From positions 58,042,501 to 58,106,500 of the forward strand of contig NC_070609.1 of assembly GCF_027172205.1 (NCBI RefSeq): DNA of 64,000 bases, given 5' to 3'. Positions within the stretch are counted from its first letter, which is position 1, and each line of letters opens with the position of its first letter. The position numbers and the translations under genes were made by a program. Positions 22,683-34,460 of the stretch are shown piece by piece. The notes beneath the pieces were generated by a model. The model did not search any database. It saw only the letters and a list, made by a program, of their open reading frames with translations, and was not told where the DNA came from. Source of the stretch: Podarcis raffonei (taxonomy: Eukaryota; Chordata; Lepidosauria; Squamata; Lacertidae).

Positions 22683-22911
22683 CAGTGGTACCTTGGGTTA
22701 CATACGCTTCAGGTTACATACGCTTCAGGTTACAGACTCCGCTAACCCAGAAATAGTGCTTCAGGTTAAGAACTTTGCTTCAGGTTGAGAACAGAAATCG
22801 TGCTCCGGCGGCGCAGCGGCAGCAGGAGACCCCATTAGCTAAAGTGGTACCTCAGGTTAAGAACAGTTTCAGGTTCAGTACAGACCTCTGGAATGACCCA
22901 AGGTACCACTG
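22683..22911 (+). mobile_element. Tc1/mariner-like MITE, copy 3
   Basis: CAGTGGTACCTTGGGTTACA ... GACCCAAGGTACCACTG between TA dinucleotides (22681-22682, 22912-22913). Confidence 0.9.
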
Positions 22912-23324
22912 TATCTCTCTAAACAATTTTGAACACAGAGTTAGCTGCAGCTGGGATTTCAATAGCTCAGCAATGGAAAACCTTGAAAAGTCTACATTTG
23001 TCTTTGTAGTACATGAATTTATGGACTTTGGCTATTATGGAACAAATTACACATGAACTGTAGGTCTCCAGAGGGATGGAGGACCCAGACTGCTTTTATG
23101 TCATCTGGTGGCATTTTATATCTTATGCTTCAGACCTAGATACCCAACATTCACCATTCATGCCGGCTTGGCAAATATGGATTTCTTTATTGGTATGATA
23201 CAATAACTTCCTTTTCTTATTTATTGTTTGTTTCCTTTGTATATAGTATGATGCAATACCATGCGACTTCTCATGGTATACACATTTTAATACAATTTGT
23301 CTAATATGCACATTTTTGCAAATC

Positions 23325-23361
<37 letters not shown>

Positions 23362-23695
23362 GCCTGTCCTACACCAGCTGGTCCCGGGTAGGCTACAACA
23401 ATTTAAAATTCAGAATTTAAAACAGTTCAAACAGATTGCAGTCACAGGAACAGGGTGGGCCCTAAAAACACACACATCTCAAAGGCCAGAGGAAAGTGGT
23501 GAGTCTTCAGCATTCACCAAAAGCTGTACAGTGAAGGTGCCAAATGCACCTCTGTGGGGAGGGAATTCTACGATGTAGGGTCTGCCACAAAGAAATGCCC
23601 TCTCCTGTGCCTCCACCACCCCCAAACTTCTGAGGGTGGTAGAACTACAAAGAGGTCCCTCTCTGCTGATCTTAACATCTGGGAGGGTCTATAAT
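23325..23695 (-). mobile_element. L2-like LINE 3' end with (ATT)n tail
   Basis: The (ATT)n tail at 23329-23360 followed by GCCTGTCCTACACCAGCTGG, AAATGCACCTCTGTGGGGAG and so on. Related to 63725-64000. It lies inside the unclassified repeat of 23265-23920. Confidence 0.7.
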
Positions 23696-23920
23696 TCATT
23701 TTTGCATGTTATTTTCACTAATATATACATTCATGTGCACACTTCCCCTCGTGATATGCATTACTAAGCTGGAGGTCTACACTGCAAATTCAAAGGAGCA
23801 TGGATTTCAAAAGAAGGCTGTGTTCTGTTTTGCATCTTGTTTTAGAAAGATTAGGCAAGCTCACTGCTAAATGTGAGATGGATTGGATTTCTCCACCATC
23901 CCTAACAATGTTAATCATGT

Positions 23921-24534
23921 GGGAGTAAAATAGCCTATTCCTTAGATACTGGTGTTTAACTCCATCTGTCCATATAAATATCTCTATAAGCAATGGAGGA
24001 CCAAGCCACCTAATGAAGGCTCTGATGCTTTAACTGAAATGTTCGGCAGCTAAACAAGATCTCGTGTCACAGAAACAACAGTTTATTTAGGGATTTGCTA
24101 CCCTGGTTGGGCGTAATGATTCAGAAAGCCTTCCATTTAAAAAACGAATCTCTCTAGCATCTCAGCTGGCTAAAGAGCAAACTTCCAGCAAGGTTTTTCG
24201 TGGAAACAGAAACGTTATCTACTCCCACTGTAGGGCATATTGGGATCGAGCTTTTATTGTTCTGACAGGGAAAATAGCTCCTGCAATATGACAGCTCAAT
24301 GAGCCTGGTGGAATTTAGTAAGTCAGTTTAGATGCAGCTCTGTCTTTCTCTGCCCCCCACCAATAGAGTGGCAGTGGGAGAGGACTCTGCTGAACACCAG
24401 AGGGAAAGCATTTGGTTCAAAAAGAAAGGATGCTAACAAATTGCTGTTGAATGATTGCAGATGCTATAAAATAAGATACAAAGCAGCCCATCTTCAAACA
24501 TGCTTTTTTTAAAAAAAGCCATTTCTACAGAATG
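23921..24534. other. No gene; repeat-poor block
   Basis: The part at 24060-24340 contains ordered, low-repeat sequence such as AAAATAGCTCCTGCAATATG; a candidate conserved noncoding element. Confidence 0.35.
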
Positions 24535-25380
24535 AACATAAGAAAAGCCTGTTGGATCAGGCCAGTGGTCCATCTTGTCCAGCATCCTGTTCTCATAGTG
24601 GTTAACTAAAATGCAGGGGTGCGAGTGGCGCTGTGGTCTAAACCACTGAGCCTAGGGCTTGCCGATTGAAAGGTTGGCAGTTCGAATCCCCGCGATGGGG
24701 TGAGCTCCCATTGCTCTGTCCCAGCTCCTGCCAGTTCAAAAGCACATCAAAGTGCAAGTAGATAAATAGGTACCGCTCCAGCGGAAAGGTAAACGGCATT
24801 TCCTTGCACTCTGGTTTGTGTCATGGTGTTCTGTTGCACCAGAAGTGGTTTAGTCATGCTGGCCACATGACCTGGAAAGCTGTCTGTGGACAAATGCCGG
24901 CTCCCTCAGTCTGAAAGTGAGATTAGTGTTGCAACCCCACAGATGCCTTTGACTGGACTTACCTTTCCAGGGGTTCTTTACCTTTTTTTAAAAAAACCAA
25001 TATGCCCATGAGACGCCCCAAAACAGGACCTAGGCACAACAGCAGCACTCGCCGCACATGTGATTCCCAGCAACTGGCGTCCAGAGGCTTGTGACCTCTG
25101 GCAGTGGAGGTAGAACATAGCCATTGTGGCTAGTAGCTACTGAGCATTCAGTCATGGGTGCCCACAGGATTTCCTGGGCCCAGTTCACTCCATGGGGATT
25201 GGGACCTCTGCTCCACTCACAAAAGTTCTAACCCTTTTTTTAAAGCTATCCAGGTTGGTGGCCATCACTGCCTCCTGTGGGAGCAAGCTCCACAGTTTAT
25301 GTGCTGTGTGAAGAAGGACTTCCTTTTGTGTGTTCTGGATCTTCCAACATTCAGCTTCTTCTGAGATTATTCTTGCTGTC
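24535..25380 (-). mobile_element. CR1-type LINE 3' end split by a Sauria SINE
   Basis: 'ACATAAGAAAAGCCTGTTGG' to 24614, then from 25006 'CCATGAGACGCCCCAAAAC', 'GGTGGCCATCACTGCCTCC' and 'CTTCCAACATTCAGCTTCTT'. The part at 25150-25230 looks foreign or rearranged. Confidence 0.85.
24615..24994 (+). repeat. Sauria SINE, older copy
   Basis: GTGCGAGTGGCGCTGTGGTC, B box GGTTGGCAGTTCGAATCCCC, AAGTAGATAAATAGGTACCG, diverged BovB-like tail. Imperfect duplication AACTAAAATGC (24604-24614) and AACCAATATGC (24995-25005). Confidence 0.92.
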
Positions 25381-25474
25381 TACAGCATTCATAAGCACTT
25401 ATACTTCGTTTCTTTCTTTCTATTTAAAGAGACCAGGTAACATTTTTAGTTACTTAAATCTTTTAAATTGGGTC

Positions 25475-25560
25475 AAGGCAGCAATCCTCTACCCATTTTC
25501 TTGGGAGTAAGTCCCATTAAACTAATTGGGACTTACTTCTGAGTAGACATTCATAGGCTT
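25475..25560. repeat. Short 'GTAAGTCCCATT' interspersed repeat
   Basis: TTGGGAGTAAGTCCCATTAA and ATTGGGACTTACTTCTGAG face each other as an imperfect palindrome. Related pieces are at 33893-33985, 39350-39440, 57925-58090 and 62285-62340. Confidence 0.6.
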
Positions 25561-25580
25561 CCACTGAAACAATACCTCAT

Positions 25581-25856
25581 TGAGAGCCAGTGTGGTGTAG
25601 TGGTTAAGAGCGGTAGTCTCGTAATCTGGGGAACCGGGTTCGCGTCTCTGCTCCTCCACATGCAGCTGCTGGGTGACCTTGGACTAGTCACACTTCTTTG
25701 AAGTCTCTCAGCCTCACTCACCTCACAGAGTGTTTGTTGTGGGGGAGGAAGGGAAAGGAGAATGTTAGCCACTTTGAGACTCCTTAGGGTAGTGATAAAG
25801 CGGGATATCAAATCCAAACTCCTCCTCCTCCTCCTCCTCTTCTTCTTCTTCTTCAT
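25581..25856 (+). repeat. tRNA-derived SINE with (TCC)n(TTC)n tail
   Basis: GCCAGTGTGGTGTAGTGGTT head, GGTTCGCGTCTCTGC B box, and a body ending GCGGGATATCAAATCCAAAC, then a pyrimidine tail at 25818-25855. Same family as 4908-5153. Confidence 0.9.
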
Positions 25857-25969
25857 TTCACCACTGCAGCTCTACTTAATATTTGTGCAGCAAAGGCTGG
25901 CCTATTAGTACAAATGGGGTGTTGACCCATCAACCTCAATCTACCCTCAGTCAGTCTCAACCTTCCAGT

Positions 25970-26110
25970 GTTCTTATTTACAAGCAGTCCAGAGGTGGCA
26001 CTGCCTGACAGCTCCCTCTGCTTTGTCTCAGGACTGCCCTTGTAGAACTCAGCAGGGAGAAAGATAGGGCCCAGAATTAGTTGACTCTGTCTGCCATTGG
26101 CTCTGGCTCC
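25970..26110 (-). repeat. Fragment of the 13073-type repeat
   Basis: GGCTCTGGCTCCACCTAGTG is the inverse of the shared interior motif of the family at 13073 and 43490. Confidence 0.45.
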
Positions 26111-26118
26111 ACCTAGTG

Positions 26119-26443
26119 CAGTAGCACCCCTTGGGGGTAGCGGGATTATCTAGTGGGGTGCTAAGAGGCAAGGGGGTGCCGTGTGTATGTAAATGACCAC
26201 CAGACTTTGAAATGCTGGCATCACTGGATCAAGTTCATCTGTATTGTTGACTTAATTAAACCAAATAGTTTTCCTTGGATCTTGAATAAATTGTTACTGT
26301 TTCGAATGGTATCGTGTTATTTTCTTCCTAAGTGATGTTGTGAAAACTGCTATTCTGAATTATGTTTTTATAGGGTAAGGGGCACTGGGGATGAGTTTAT
26401 AGAACCAAGAGGGCAGTAGCTGGAAAAAGTTTGAGAACCACTG
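26119..26443. mobile_element. Nonautonomous hAT (Charlie-like), 325 bp
   Basis: Right terminus AAGTTTGAGAACCACTG is the classic Charlie-type end; the left begins CAGTAGCACCCC. Duplication ACCTAGTG (26111-26118) and AACTAGTG (26444-26451), 7 of 8. Confidence 0.72.
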
Positions 26444-26451
26444 AACTAGTG

Positions 26452-27764
26452 TTTGGGCTCCTTGCCTTCCAACCTACCAGTCCCCAAAGGCTCCAGTCAG
26501 TACAATCTCCTTGTGAAGCTCCCATCTGATATAACAAAAATTGAATTTCCAAGCGAATTATACCTACTTTTTGGTTTAAAATTCCCCCCTTTCTTCAAGA
26601 AATTTCAAAGCAGAGATAAGACTGGAGCATCTTCTCTTTTCCCCCTCTAAACAATGCTTCAAAATCTCCACATTCTTTTGTCACTGCTGATAGTTGCTAA
26701 GATCTAAAAATACGATGGGATATTTGCCACTTACATGATAAAAGTGAAGGTAAATAATGAAGACGTCGAGACACCAGCTGAATGGCTTCTACCCTCAAAG
26801 ATGTACATCAAACTCGATTTCAAAAGTGCACCAGCACAGTTGGATATTGTTTGTGGTAGAATCGCCATGCAGACTTCAGTCCACTGCAGTGTCCTTTCAA
26901 TGCCATCTCAGCCATTTTGCTTCACCCCATTGAGAAGGATGGATTTAATTAGGTGGTGTACATTGTCCTCAACTTTTCTAAGCTAATGCCCATACAATGG
27001 ATGACTTCAAGGATCCACCTGGGCTTTTTAAGACTAGAAGATGTGTGGGGTGCGTGGGTGCAGGCTCAACAGATCCCCTCCCAATGGATTCCATCATATT
27101 TTGAGAACCTCCAGTTCCAATGACATGGTGGAAGAAAATACTCATGGACAACAGGGTTCTCCTGCAAAGGCAGATGTTACTGTTTGGGGGTGAATATAGG
27201 AGGAACCTAGGTGATGGAGATGCCATAAAGACCTTGGGGAAATGAAAAAATTGACCCTCTGGCCATGAACCCTATTATTTGAAGGGTTATAGGTAGGGGT
27301 GGGCTTCTTCCTGCAAATAGACTTTTAGGAGTACAGTGCAGATCTTTCCATTGACATGCATAGATTAAATGGGGGGGAGAGACCTTTGATCCCCAAGAAA
27401 TGTCACCATGCCAGTAAGGACCCTGCTACCTCAAGCTCTGTTGGCAGGGAGAGGGCTTCTTCTCTCCCCACCATAGGCATAGCCAAGGTGGGGGCAGCTG
27501 CCTTCCTAAATCAAGTAAATAAATAAAACTACTTAACTAACTGACCAATCACATCACAGATAGCTTGGTTCTGCCCATGCCCCCCGATTTTTGGGGACAC
27601 ACCACCTCTATACTCTATACTCCTCCCCTCTTGAACTCTAAGAGTTTCCTTAGTCAGTTTGGTTTCATTTATTGGGGGGGAGGAATGAACCAGAGCTATG
27701 CATCTGATCTGAACAAATTCAGAATCCCAAACTGAATCAGGCTGATTTAGGCTACTCTGGAAAG
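26452..27764. other. No gene seen
   Basis: Unrecognised intergenic sequence with short chance frames only. Confidence 0.5.
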
Positions 27765-27935
27765 AGTTTTGACTTTGAAGAGTTGTCCACTCTGTGACAT
27801 AACCAGACCTCCTTGTGGGCTTTCTGGAGGCATCTAGTTAGCAACTGGTGATAATAGGATGTTGGACTAGATGGGCCTTTGGTCTGATCCAGCAGGGCTC
27901 TTCTTGCGTATATTCTTAATATCCCACCTCCTAAC
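27765..27935 (+). mobile_element. CR1-type LINE 3' end
   Basis: GGATGTTGGACTAGATGGGC, then GATCCAGCAGGGCTCTTCTT, the usual 3' end. Confidence 0.78.
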
Positions 27936-29469
27936 ATCACCAAATCCCATCTTTCGGGACACTTGGGACTTGCACAACTGGAAACTCATGCTGGGGACTT
28001 GGTCCATGCTGCAACACTGCTCCATCTTGAACAAAGTGGAGGCATGTTTTTACATATTTTCCAGCACTAACATAAGGAATGAGAGCCAAAACAATATCTT
28101 CTCCTGTACTGTCTGTTCTGTTGAGCACTAGCTGGTGGTGCCATTAAATCCTGCTAGTTCTGCAACTATGATCTTCTTTCAAAATAAATCAAGGTAAAAT
28201 GAATTATACAGAAGGGAAGAGTTGTAGAAATGCTTGCCTTTCCTTAAACACTTACAGGTCTTCTACACATAATGAATTGCAACCAGCGGTTTTATTATTT
28301 ATTTATCCCTGTACAGAGCCTTACCCTTGTAACATGTGGTGGAGATTTTGAGGGCTTTGAATACAACCATGATTAGTCGTTTCGAGGAACAATCCTATGC
28401 TTGATAGGAAGGCAGCAGAAGCACCGCAAGACATTGCATTGTCCATGCGTAGAGAAATCCATCACTAGAGCCCTTCCTGGTTCTGCTGCTGTTGTTCACT
28501 GTTCCACCAATGGTGCAGCCAGAAATAGGAATGTATTGAGTGGGTGCCAGGAAGCTCATGGATCTATGAGTACCCAAGCCCCCTTGCTCTCCCAAAACAA
28601 AGGTGGCATGGGAAATTCCCTTTCATGATGTCCAGTCATCTTCCACCTGGCTGCATTTTTAGGATCTAGCTCATTTTTATTGTTTTAAATTGTGTTTTAA
28701 TTCTGTAACCTACCCTGGGACCTTAGGGTGAAGGGTAGGATATATATATATTCAAACTGGCAGGGACTATAAAGTGGTGTTAGCGCCCCAGTTTTGGAAC
28801 TAGATGGAATTGCCCAGTGATGCAGTATATTTTCAGGTGCCTCATTTTGGCCAGGAGGGTGAATAGACAGTTGCAGAATTTAGAGCATTGCTGAGTGCCT
28901 AGAATATATATTTTTTTAGAATAGGTGATCTGCTCCTGCTCCCAACTTGCAAAAAACCTATACCTTGATCAGCTCATTTTTAAAGTTCATTCTCATAGCA
29001 CCAGACAGTTCTTTTTTATTTCTTTTTTAAGGGAGCTGAAGATTGTTAACTTCTGCAGCAGCTCTCTCTACCCCAGCCAAAATTATTACAACTTTTAATA
29101 CATTGCATTTGGAAGGCAGATTTCCCCTGGTTAAACGCTTTGGAATTCATGTCCTTTTTAATTGCCTGGAATTCATGACGTTAGTGTGGAAAAGCAATAA
29201 ACATATACAATCATAAAAACACATTTAGACACCCCAAGCAAAATCAATGGCATATTATTTTTCTTTATTATTCCTAGTGGAGCACAGATTGGTCTTCTTG
29301 CTTGAGTATTTATTTATACCAAAGAACTGCAGGAACACAAATGCTACACTTGGGATGATGCTAATGCTGGGATAGAGTGTGTAAGGGGGGGGGGACACAC
29401 ATTCACCTCATCCTCCATTTTGCAATAAAACATAATAGTGTTTAGCTATAAACCTCATAGCACAAAGGA
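27936..29469. other. No gene seen; part repeat-poor
   Basis: Segment 29020-29260 lacks recognisable repeats and contains a partial duplication of GGAATTCATG (29141-29150 and 29168-29177); a candidate noncoding element. Confidence 0.35.
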
Positions 29470-29474
29470 CAAAG

Positions 29475-29976
29475 TTGAAGGTCAAGTGGAGTCAGCAGAA
29501 TGGATGGGATTCAGGTGCTCAAGAAAAGACACAGGCTTGCACTGAAATGGTCAAAGGCCTGGAAACAATGCCTTATAAGGAACGGCTAAGGGAGCTGGGC
29601 ATGTTTAGCCTGGAGAAGAGGAGGTTAAGGGGTGATACGATAGCCATGTTCAAATATATAAAAGGATGTCACATAGAGGAGGGAGAAAGGTTGTTTTCTG
29701 CTGCTCCAGAGAAGCGGACACGGAGCAATGGATCCAAACTACAAGAAAGAAGATTCCACCTAAACATTAGGAAGAACTTCCTGACAGTAAGAGCTGTTCG
29801 ACAGTGGAATTTGCTGCCAAGGAGTGTGGTGGAGTCTCCTTCTTTGGAGGTCTTTAAGCAAAGGCTTGACAACCATATGTCAGGAGTGCTCTGGTGGTGT
29901 TTCCTGCTTGGCAGGGGGTTGGACTTGATGGCCCTTGTGGTCTCTTCCAACTCTATGATTCTATGATTCTATGAAA
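29475..29976 (+). mobile_element. CR1 LINE 3' end with ORF2 C-terminus
   Basis: An open frame reads KERLRELGMFSLEKRRLRGD, then TIAMFKYIKGCH, HLNIRKNFLTVRAVRQWNLL and VVESPSLEVFKQRLD, the end of CR1 ORF2. It is followed by a short 3' UTR ending in ATTCTATGATTCTATGA, the CR1 octamer tail. The RT and endonuclease parts are absent. Confidence 0.93.
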
Positions 29977-31417
29977 TCATCCTTACAATAGCTAAACGTG
30001 AAGATGAAGAATTAAAATTAACAGGAAACTCTCCTCCCTATTATTTTGTTTTCTGCAAGGTCTCTTGGAAATCTACATCCAAAGAGCCCCTGCACTGTTC
30101 CAAGACGTTGGCATGCTTCTGAAAAATTCATGATGGGGAGGGTTGTTAAAAAAATAAAATCTCACTCAATTCTTATTTTTGTCTGCCTCCTTTCTTTTGC
30201 ACCTGATTAACAAAGAAGGACCCCTGCGCAGATGCAAGAGCCACAGCAAGGGCAGCTTCTCGCAGAGCCCAGCTCACAGCTTCGCACCAAAACAGCAAAT
30301 GACATGGGAAAATGCCCACTTTTATCTCATGACGGCAACGCAGAGAGGCTGTGCGCAGGGCCGAGCCTGCCAAACAGCGAGGAGCAGGTCCTCGACAAAA
30401 GGAGACGTCAATCCAAATAAGTTGAGAGAGGCGCGGTGGGTCAGGCCTGCGATGTGCCCGCAGGCTGTTTTGTTGGGTCTGCAGCAGGGCTGAGTGAAAA
30501 GCAGCCTCCCTGATGGGCATTGTCTGGAAGGGGGATTATCAGCTTGCTCCTGAGCGCGAGACCATCAGATGGCCAAAGCACAGCCAGGGACTGGGATACG
30601 ATTACCCCTCATGCTACATACACACTCTGGAAAGGGGCTCTAGGGGATTACAGGGAGTGGTGCAGTCAGTATAATTGAACATACTTGAAGAGTAATTCAC
30701 ACATGCAAGATCAGATCCTTTCTTTCTAAATTAATTACTGTACGTCAAATGAAGAGCCGCTGATGGGATGTCTGTTGAAATTTGACAGCCCATTCAGGAT
30801 CCCTAACAGACGTTGGAAACGTTTATAAAACAGGGTTATATACAGCTCCTTGGCAGGACTCTTAATTCATGCCTGCAGCAGGCTTTCTCCTAAAGAGAGG
30901 AATGGTGGTGGCTGGAGGCTGGGTTGCATTTAAGGGGACACGGCGGGATGCTCTTTTCAGAGAAGCCCGCCAGGCTTCATGTTACTTTCATCAGTTGGCC
31001 AAAACATGTTTCTTAAGGGAGGTCTCTGGGCGAGAGGGATGGGAAATGATGTTTGCCTGCCATTTGCCTTGGGTAGAATGTAGCCGTTTCCCTTTTTATA
31101 AGGCTGAGTTGTTATTAAATGGGTTGTTGGCTTATCCAGTTTACTATTGCATGTATTTTATTGTTAGCAACTCTGAATCTCTTGAAAGGAAAATAGGAGG
31201 ATGCTGATGACGACAACAAATACAGATTCACTGTGCCTGAATATACCACCATCACCTCCTAGGGAAGACTCTGCTTCTTGCTGGCGCCCACTCACCAATA
31301 CACCCAGAAGGAATGAACAGCGGGGTGATGGGCTGCTTGGCTCCAGACCAGAGGGCTACTGCTCAGGATGGAGGGATAGTCTGGCCCTTATAGCCCAGGA
31401 AGGTTGTAATGCTTGGG
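29977..31417. other. No gene; G+C-richer repeat-free block
   Basis: Segment 30180-30600 is richer in CpG than its surroundings, repeat-free, and has overlapping short frames on both strands with no protein resemblance. It may be a distal enhancer or a conserved noncoding element. Confidence 0.4.
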
Positions 31418-31600
31418 TTGGGAACCCACGGTTCTCTAGATGTTGCAGGATACCAATTCCCATCAGCCCGATAGTCATGATGATGGGAGTTGCAATTCAA
31501 TAATTTCTAGAGTGACCTTTGCCAACCTGGTGCCCATCAGAAACTTTGATCTCCAAGTTGTAGTCTGAAACATCTGGAAGGCACCAGGTTGGTGAAGGCA
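31418..31600. repeat. Two decayed palindromic hAT-like MITEs
   Basis: 'CCAATTCCCATCAGCCCGAT' with 'GATGATGGGAGTTGCAATTC', then a second with 'AACCTGGTGCCCATCAG' and 'GGAAGGCACCAGGTTGG'. Confidence 0.6.
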
Positions 31601-32084
31601 GGTCTAGAGGAACAGGGGTTCTCAATCCCTGCTATAAATGGTTCAGGTGAAGTTAATAATCTAATGAGACAGGTTGTTTGCTGGCTAGGATCTGTCCATG
31701 GTGCTGAAGGACCTATCATGGACTGCCTGTGTTATCTGGTTCAAGGGCAGCTGCTCTTCGACTGGACATGCAGTCCCTGCTCATTTTCCGTCTGCTTCTT
31801 TCTTGCCAAAACCTCTTTTCTCCCAAGCCATCCATGGTTCATGGGTCAACCTCACCAGGACTGGACACCCTATATATCTGGAGAAGATACAGGAGAGGAC
31901 AGTGAAAACTTATGAGGAGGGTACAGCAGCTTCACCCATATCCTATGTCCCCTGATCAAGAACATATTTGCTTGAAATGCATCGTGACTTATTAAAAACA
32001 CATATTCAGTTGCTCTTCCACCCACTGCTCAAACTTTTGATAACCATTGTAGTGTAGTTTGAAGTTCATTGGAAGAATCCATTG
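31601..32084. other. No gene seen
   Basis: Unrecognised intergenic sequence. Confidence 0.45.
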
Positions 32085-32410
32085 TTGGAATATTCAGGAC
32101 AGAAAAAAGAAAGTACTTCAATACATAGTTAAACTATGGAACTCCCTCCGACAGGAAGCAGCAGTGGCCACTAACCTGGGTGGCTTTAAGAGGTTGCACA
32201 AATGCATGGCGGTAAAGGCTATGAATTGCTACTAGCAGTCCATGATAAGAGGCAGTAATGATTCTGAACATTAGATTCTGGAAACCACAGGAGAGAGTGC
32301 TGTTGTGCTAAGGTCCTGCTTGAGGACTTGGCACCTGGGTGGCCACTGTGAGAATAGGATGCTGGACTGGATGGGCCATTGGCTTGATCCAACAAGGCTC
32401 TTCTTAGTGT
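32085..32410 (+). mobile_element. CR1-type LINE 3' end
   Basis: AACTATGGAACTCCCTCCGAC, 'GAGAATAGGATGCTGGACTGG', 'GATCCAACAAGGCTCTTCTT'. Confidence 0.82.
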
Positions 32411-32570
32411 AAGTGCTGGACTTGTACTGAGTAGACGAGGTGCAAATCCCTGTTCAAATGCAAAGCTTACTCCACCTACCCTACCTCACTGGGTTGTTGT
32501 GAAGACAATATGAGCCCTTGTGCACTGCCCAAACTCTTTAGAAGAATGATGGGATTAATATAACTTTGTT
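32411..32570 (+). repeat. tRNA-derived SINE (MIR/CORE-like), decayed
   Basis: AAGTGCTGGACTTGTACTGA then 'CTACCTCACTGGGTTGTTGTG', as in other copies. Confidence 0.5.
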
Positions 32571-33343
32571 CTTACCAGCATTTAGCCCTTATATACAGGC
32601 AGCAGTGATATTTGCTGTCCATTAAGCAACCACAACCAGTCCTGCCCTTTCTGGAATTAAGAGAAGCTTTCCAGCCCTAGGGTACAATGGCCTTCCAATG
32701 GGGAGACCCAGTATGTCTTTTTCTTTTTATGGAATCATTGGTTAGTCCTGCAGGCAGGGGGAACAGGAGTTAACAAGGTACATTGTGCAAGCTCATCTGC
32801 AGAACAAAGAAGTTGTTCAAATAACCAAGGCTTGATCCCAGGTGCACAATGAAAGTAAACTCAACCAATTTACTCAGGGGCAATTTTTTATTTACCACCA
32901 TATATGTTTTGGCCCAGCAAATCCCACTCATGGCATCCTTAGTGCTTTTAGCAATCGTTCACTGCTGAAATGCCTCACCTCCTGATCCACAGTCTGTTAA
33001 TATAATGACAATATCAGGGATGGGTGGGTAGTTTCTTGTGCCACCTGAATGCAATTTTCCTTAAGGATAAAGCTTCTTACAAACCTTTTCCTACACCTCA
33101 TCTAAAATTTGGTAGATTTGTCAATGGGTTGGACAAAACTGTTTCAGGGGCTGATTCCAGCCTGCAGGAGACCAGTTGGCCAAAAGTGCCTTAGAGAAAG
33201 AGGAGAGATCCTGAGGGATCTAATGGAGCAACAGGCACAACTACCAAGGCTCTTTCAACCATGAAATCCACCACTGATGTTGCAGGCACTGGGTGATGAA
33301 ACATGTGTGTGAATCAGCCCTACGTCCTTTGCTTCCAGTACAG
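32571..33343. other. No gene seen
   Basis: Unrecognised intergenic sequence. Confidence 0.45.
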
Positions 33344-33481
33344 CAGGGATGGGGAACCTGTGGCCCTCCAGATGTTGTCCGACCTCAACTATCATAATCC
33401 CTAACCATTGGCCATGCTGGCTAGGGATGGTGGGAGTCGGAGTTCCCATGACAAATGGGGAGCCAGTTTCCCCATCCCCTG
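33344..33481. mobile_element. hAT-like palindromic MITE
   Basis: CAGGGATGGGGAACCTGTGG ... GCCAGTTTCCCCATCCCCTG, fold-back interior. Target duplication not convincing. Confidence 0.7.
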
Positions 33482-33892
33482 CAAGAGAGAGAGAGATAGG
33501 AGCAGTTTCTTTAACCAAGGCCTATTACTTTGCAAAGGTGGGCAAACTAACACCAGCTCTTCAAAGATTCGAAAGAGCAATCCACGACCCGTGTAGCATG
33601 CTGAGATCAATTTATGCATCTTTTTAATCTCTGAAAGGCCAGCACAAGACCCTGAAGCACATTTCTTTTTTTAGCATCTCTTTATTTTCCTGAGCTTGTG
33701 GAAGCAAGTACAAATAATTTCTCCAGCCCTTTCTGATGCAGAGCATCCTTTTGATTTTGGATTCCCCATAGTGAGCATGGCTAACAATGAACAAGAATCG
33801 AAACAAACTACCTTGTAAGATCAAATTCTCTCTCTCTCTCTTCTGAATAATGGGTGAAGGAAAGAGTGAAGGCCATCCATTCCAGAAGGTGC

Positions 33893-33985
33893 CAAACGCT
33901 GCAATCCTATGTTTGCTCGGAAGTAAGTCCTATTAAATTGAATGGGACTCACTCCCAGGTTAAGTGTGGTTAGGATTGCAGATGG
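33893..33985. repeat. Short 'GTAAGTCC' interspersed repeat
   Basis: GCAATCCTATGTTTGCTCGG, GTAAGTCCTATTAAATTG, and GGTTAGGATTGCAG at the end. Confidence 0.6.
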
Positions 33986-34071
33986 AATCCACTGTCTTCC
34001 AGCTTCCCAGATCTGCACCATGGAAGTACAGAAAGGGCGACAGTCACAAATCAAGCATGAACTCTTGAGAC

Positions 34072-34240
34072 CAGGGGTGGGAAACATTTCCCAGCTCGAA
34101 AGTTGTGTTCCCTTCTAAATAGTCTTCTGGGGCAACATGCCAGCGGTTGGTGGGGCCAGAGGCAAAAGTGGTCTGAGCAATTAATGTACATTTTGCCCTT
34201 GTTCAGTAGACTAGTTACTACGCACACTCACACACCTCTC
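34072..34240. repeat. hAT-like fragment
   Basis: Starts CAGGGGTGGGAAACATTTCC, and GGTGGGGCCAGAGGCAAAAG follows. Right end lost. Confidence 0.5.
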
Positions 34241-34349
34241 TCTACTTGTAGGGGGCTACAAAATGTCACTGGTAAACCTTATTTTGGGGTCTCCAAGTAA
34301 ATTTTTGTCAAGCACTCATCTGACAATGGGGGGAAACAGTCACTTTACA

Positions 34350-34460
34350 GTTGCAGACTACAACTCCCATCAGCCCCAGCCTGCATGACCAATTAGTAGC
34401 GATGATGGGAGTTGTAGCTCAAAAAATCTGTAGGGCACCAGATTAGCTACACCTGGTCTC
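34350..34460. repeat. Palindromic hAT-like MITE, decayed
   Basis: GACTACAACTCCCATCAGCC versus GATGATGGGAGTTGTAGCTC. Confidence 0.65.
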
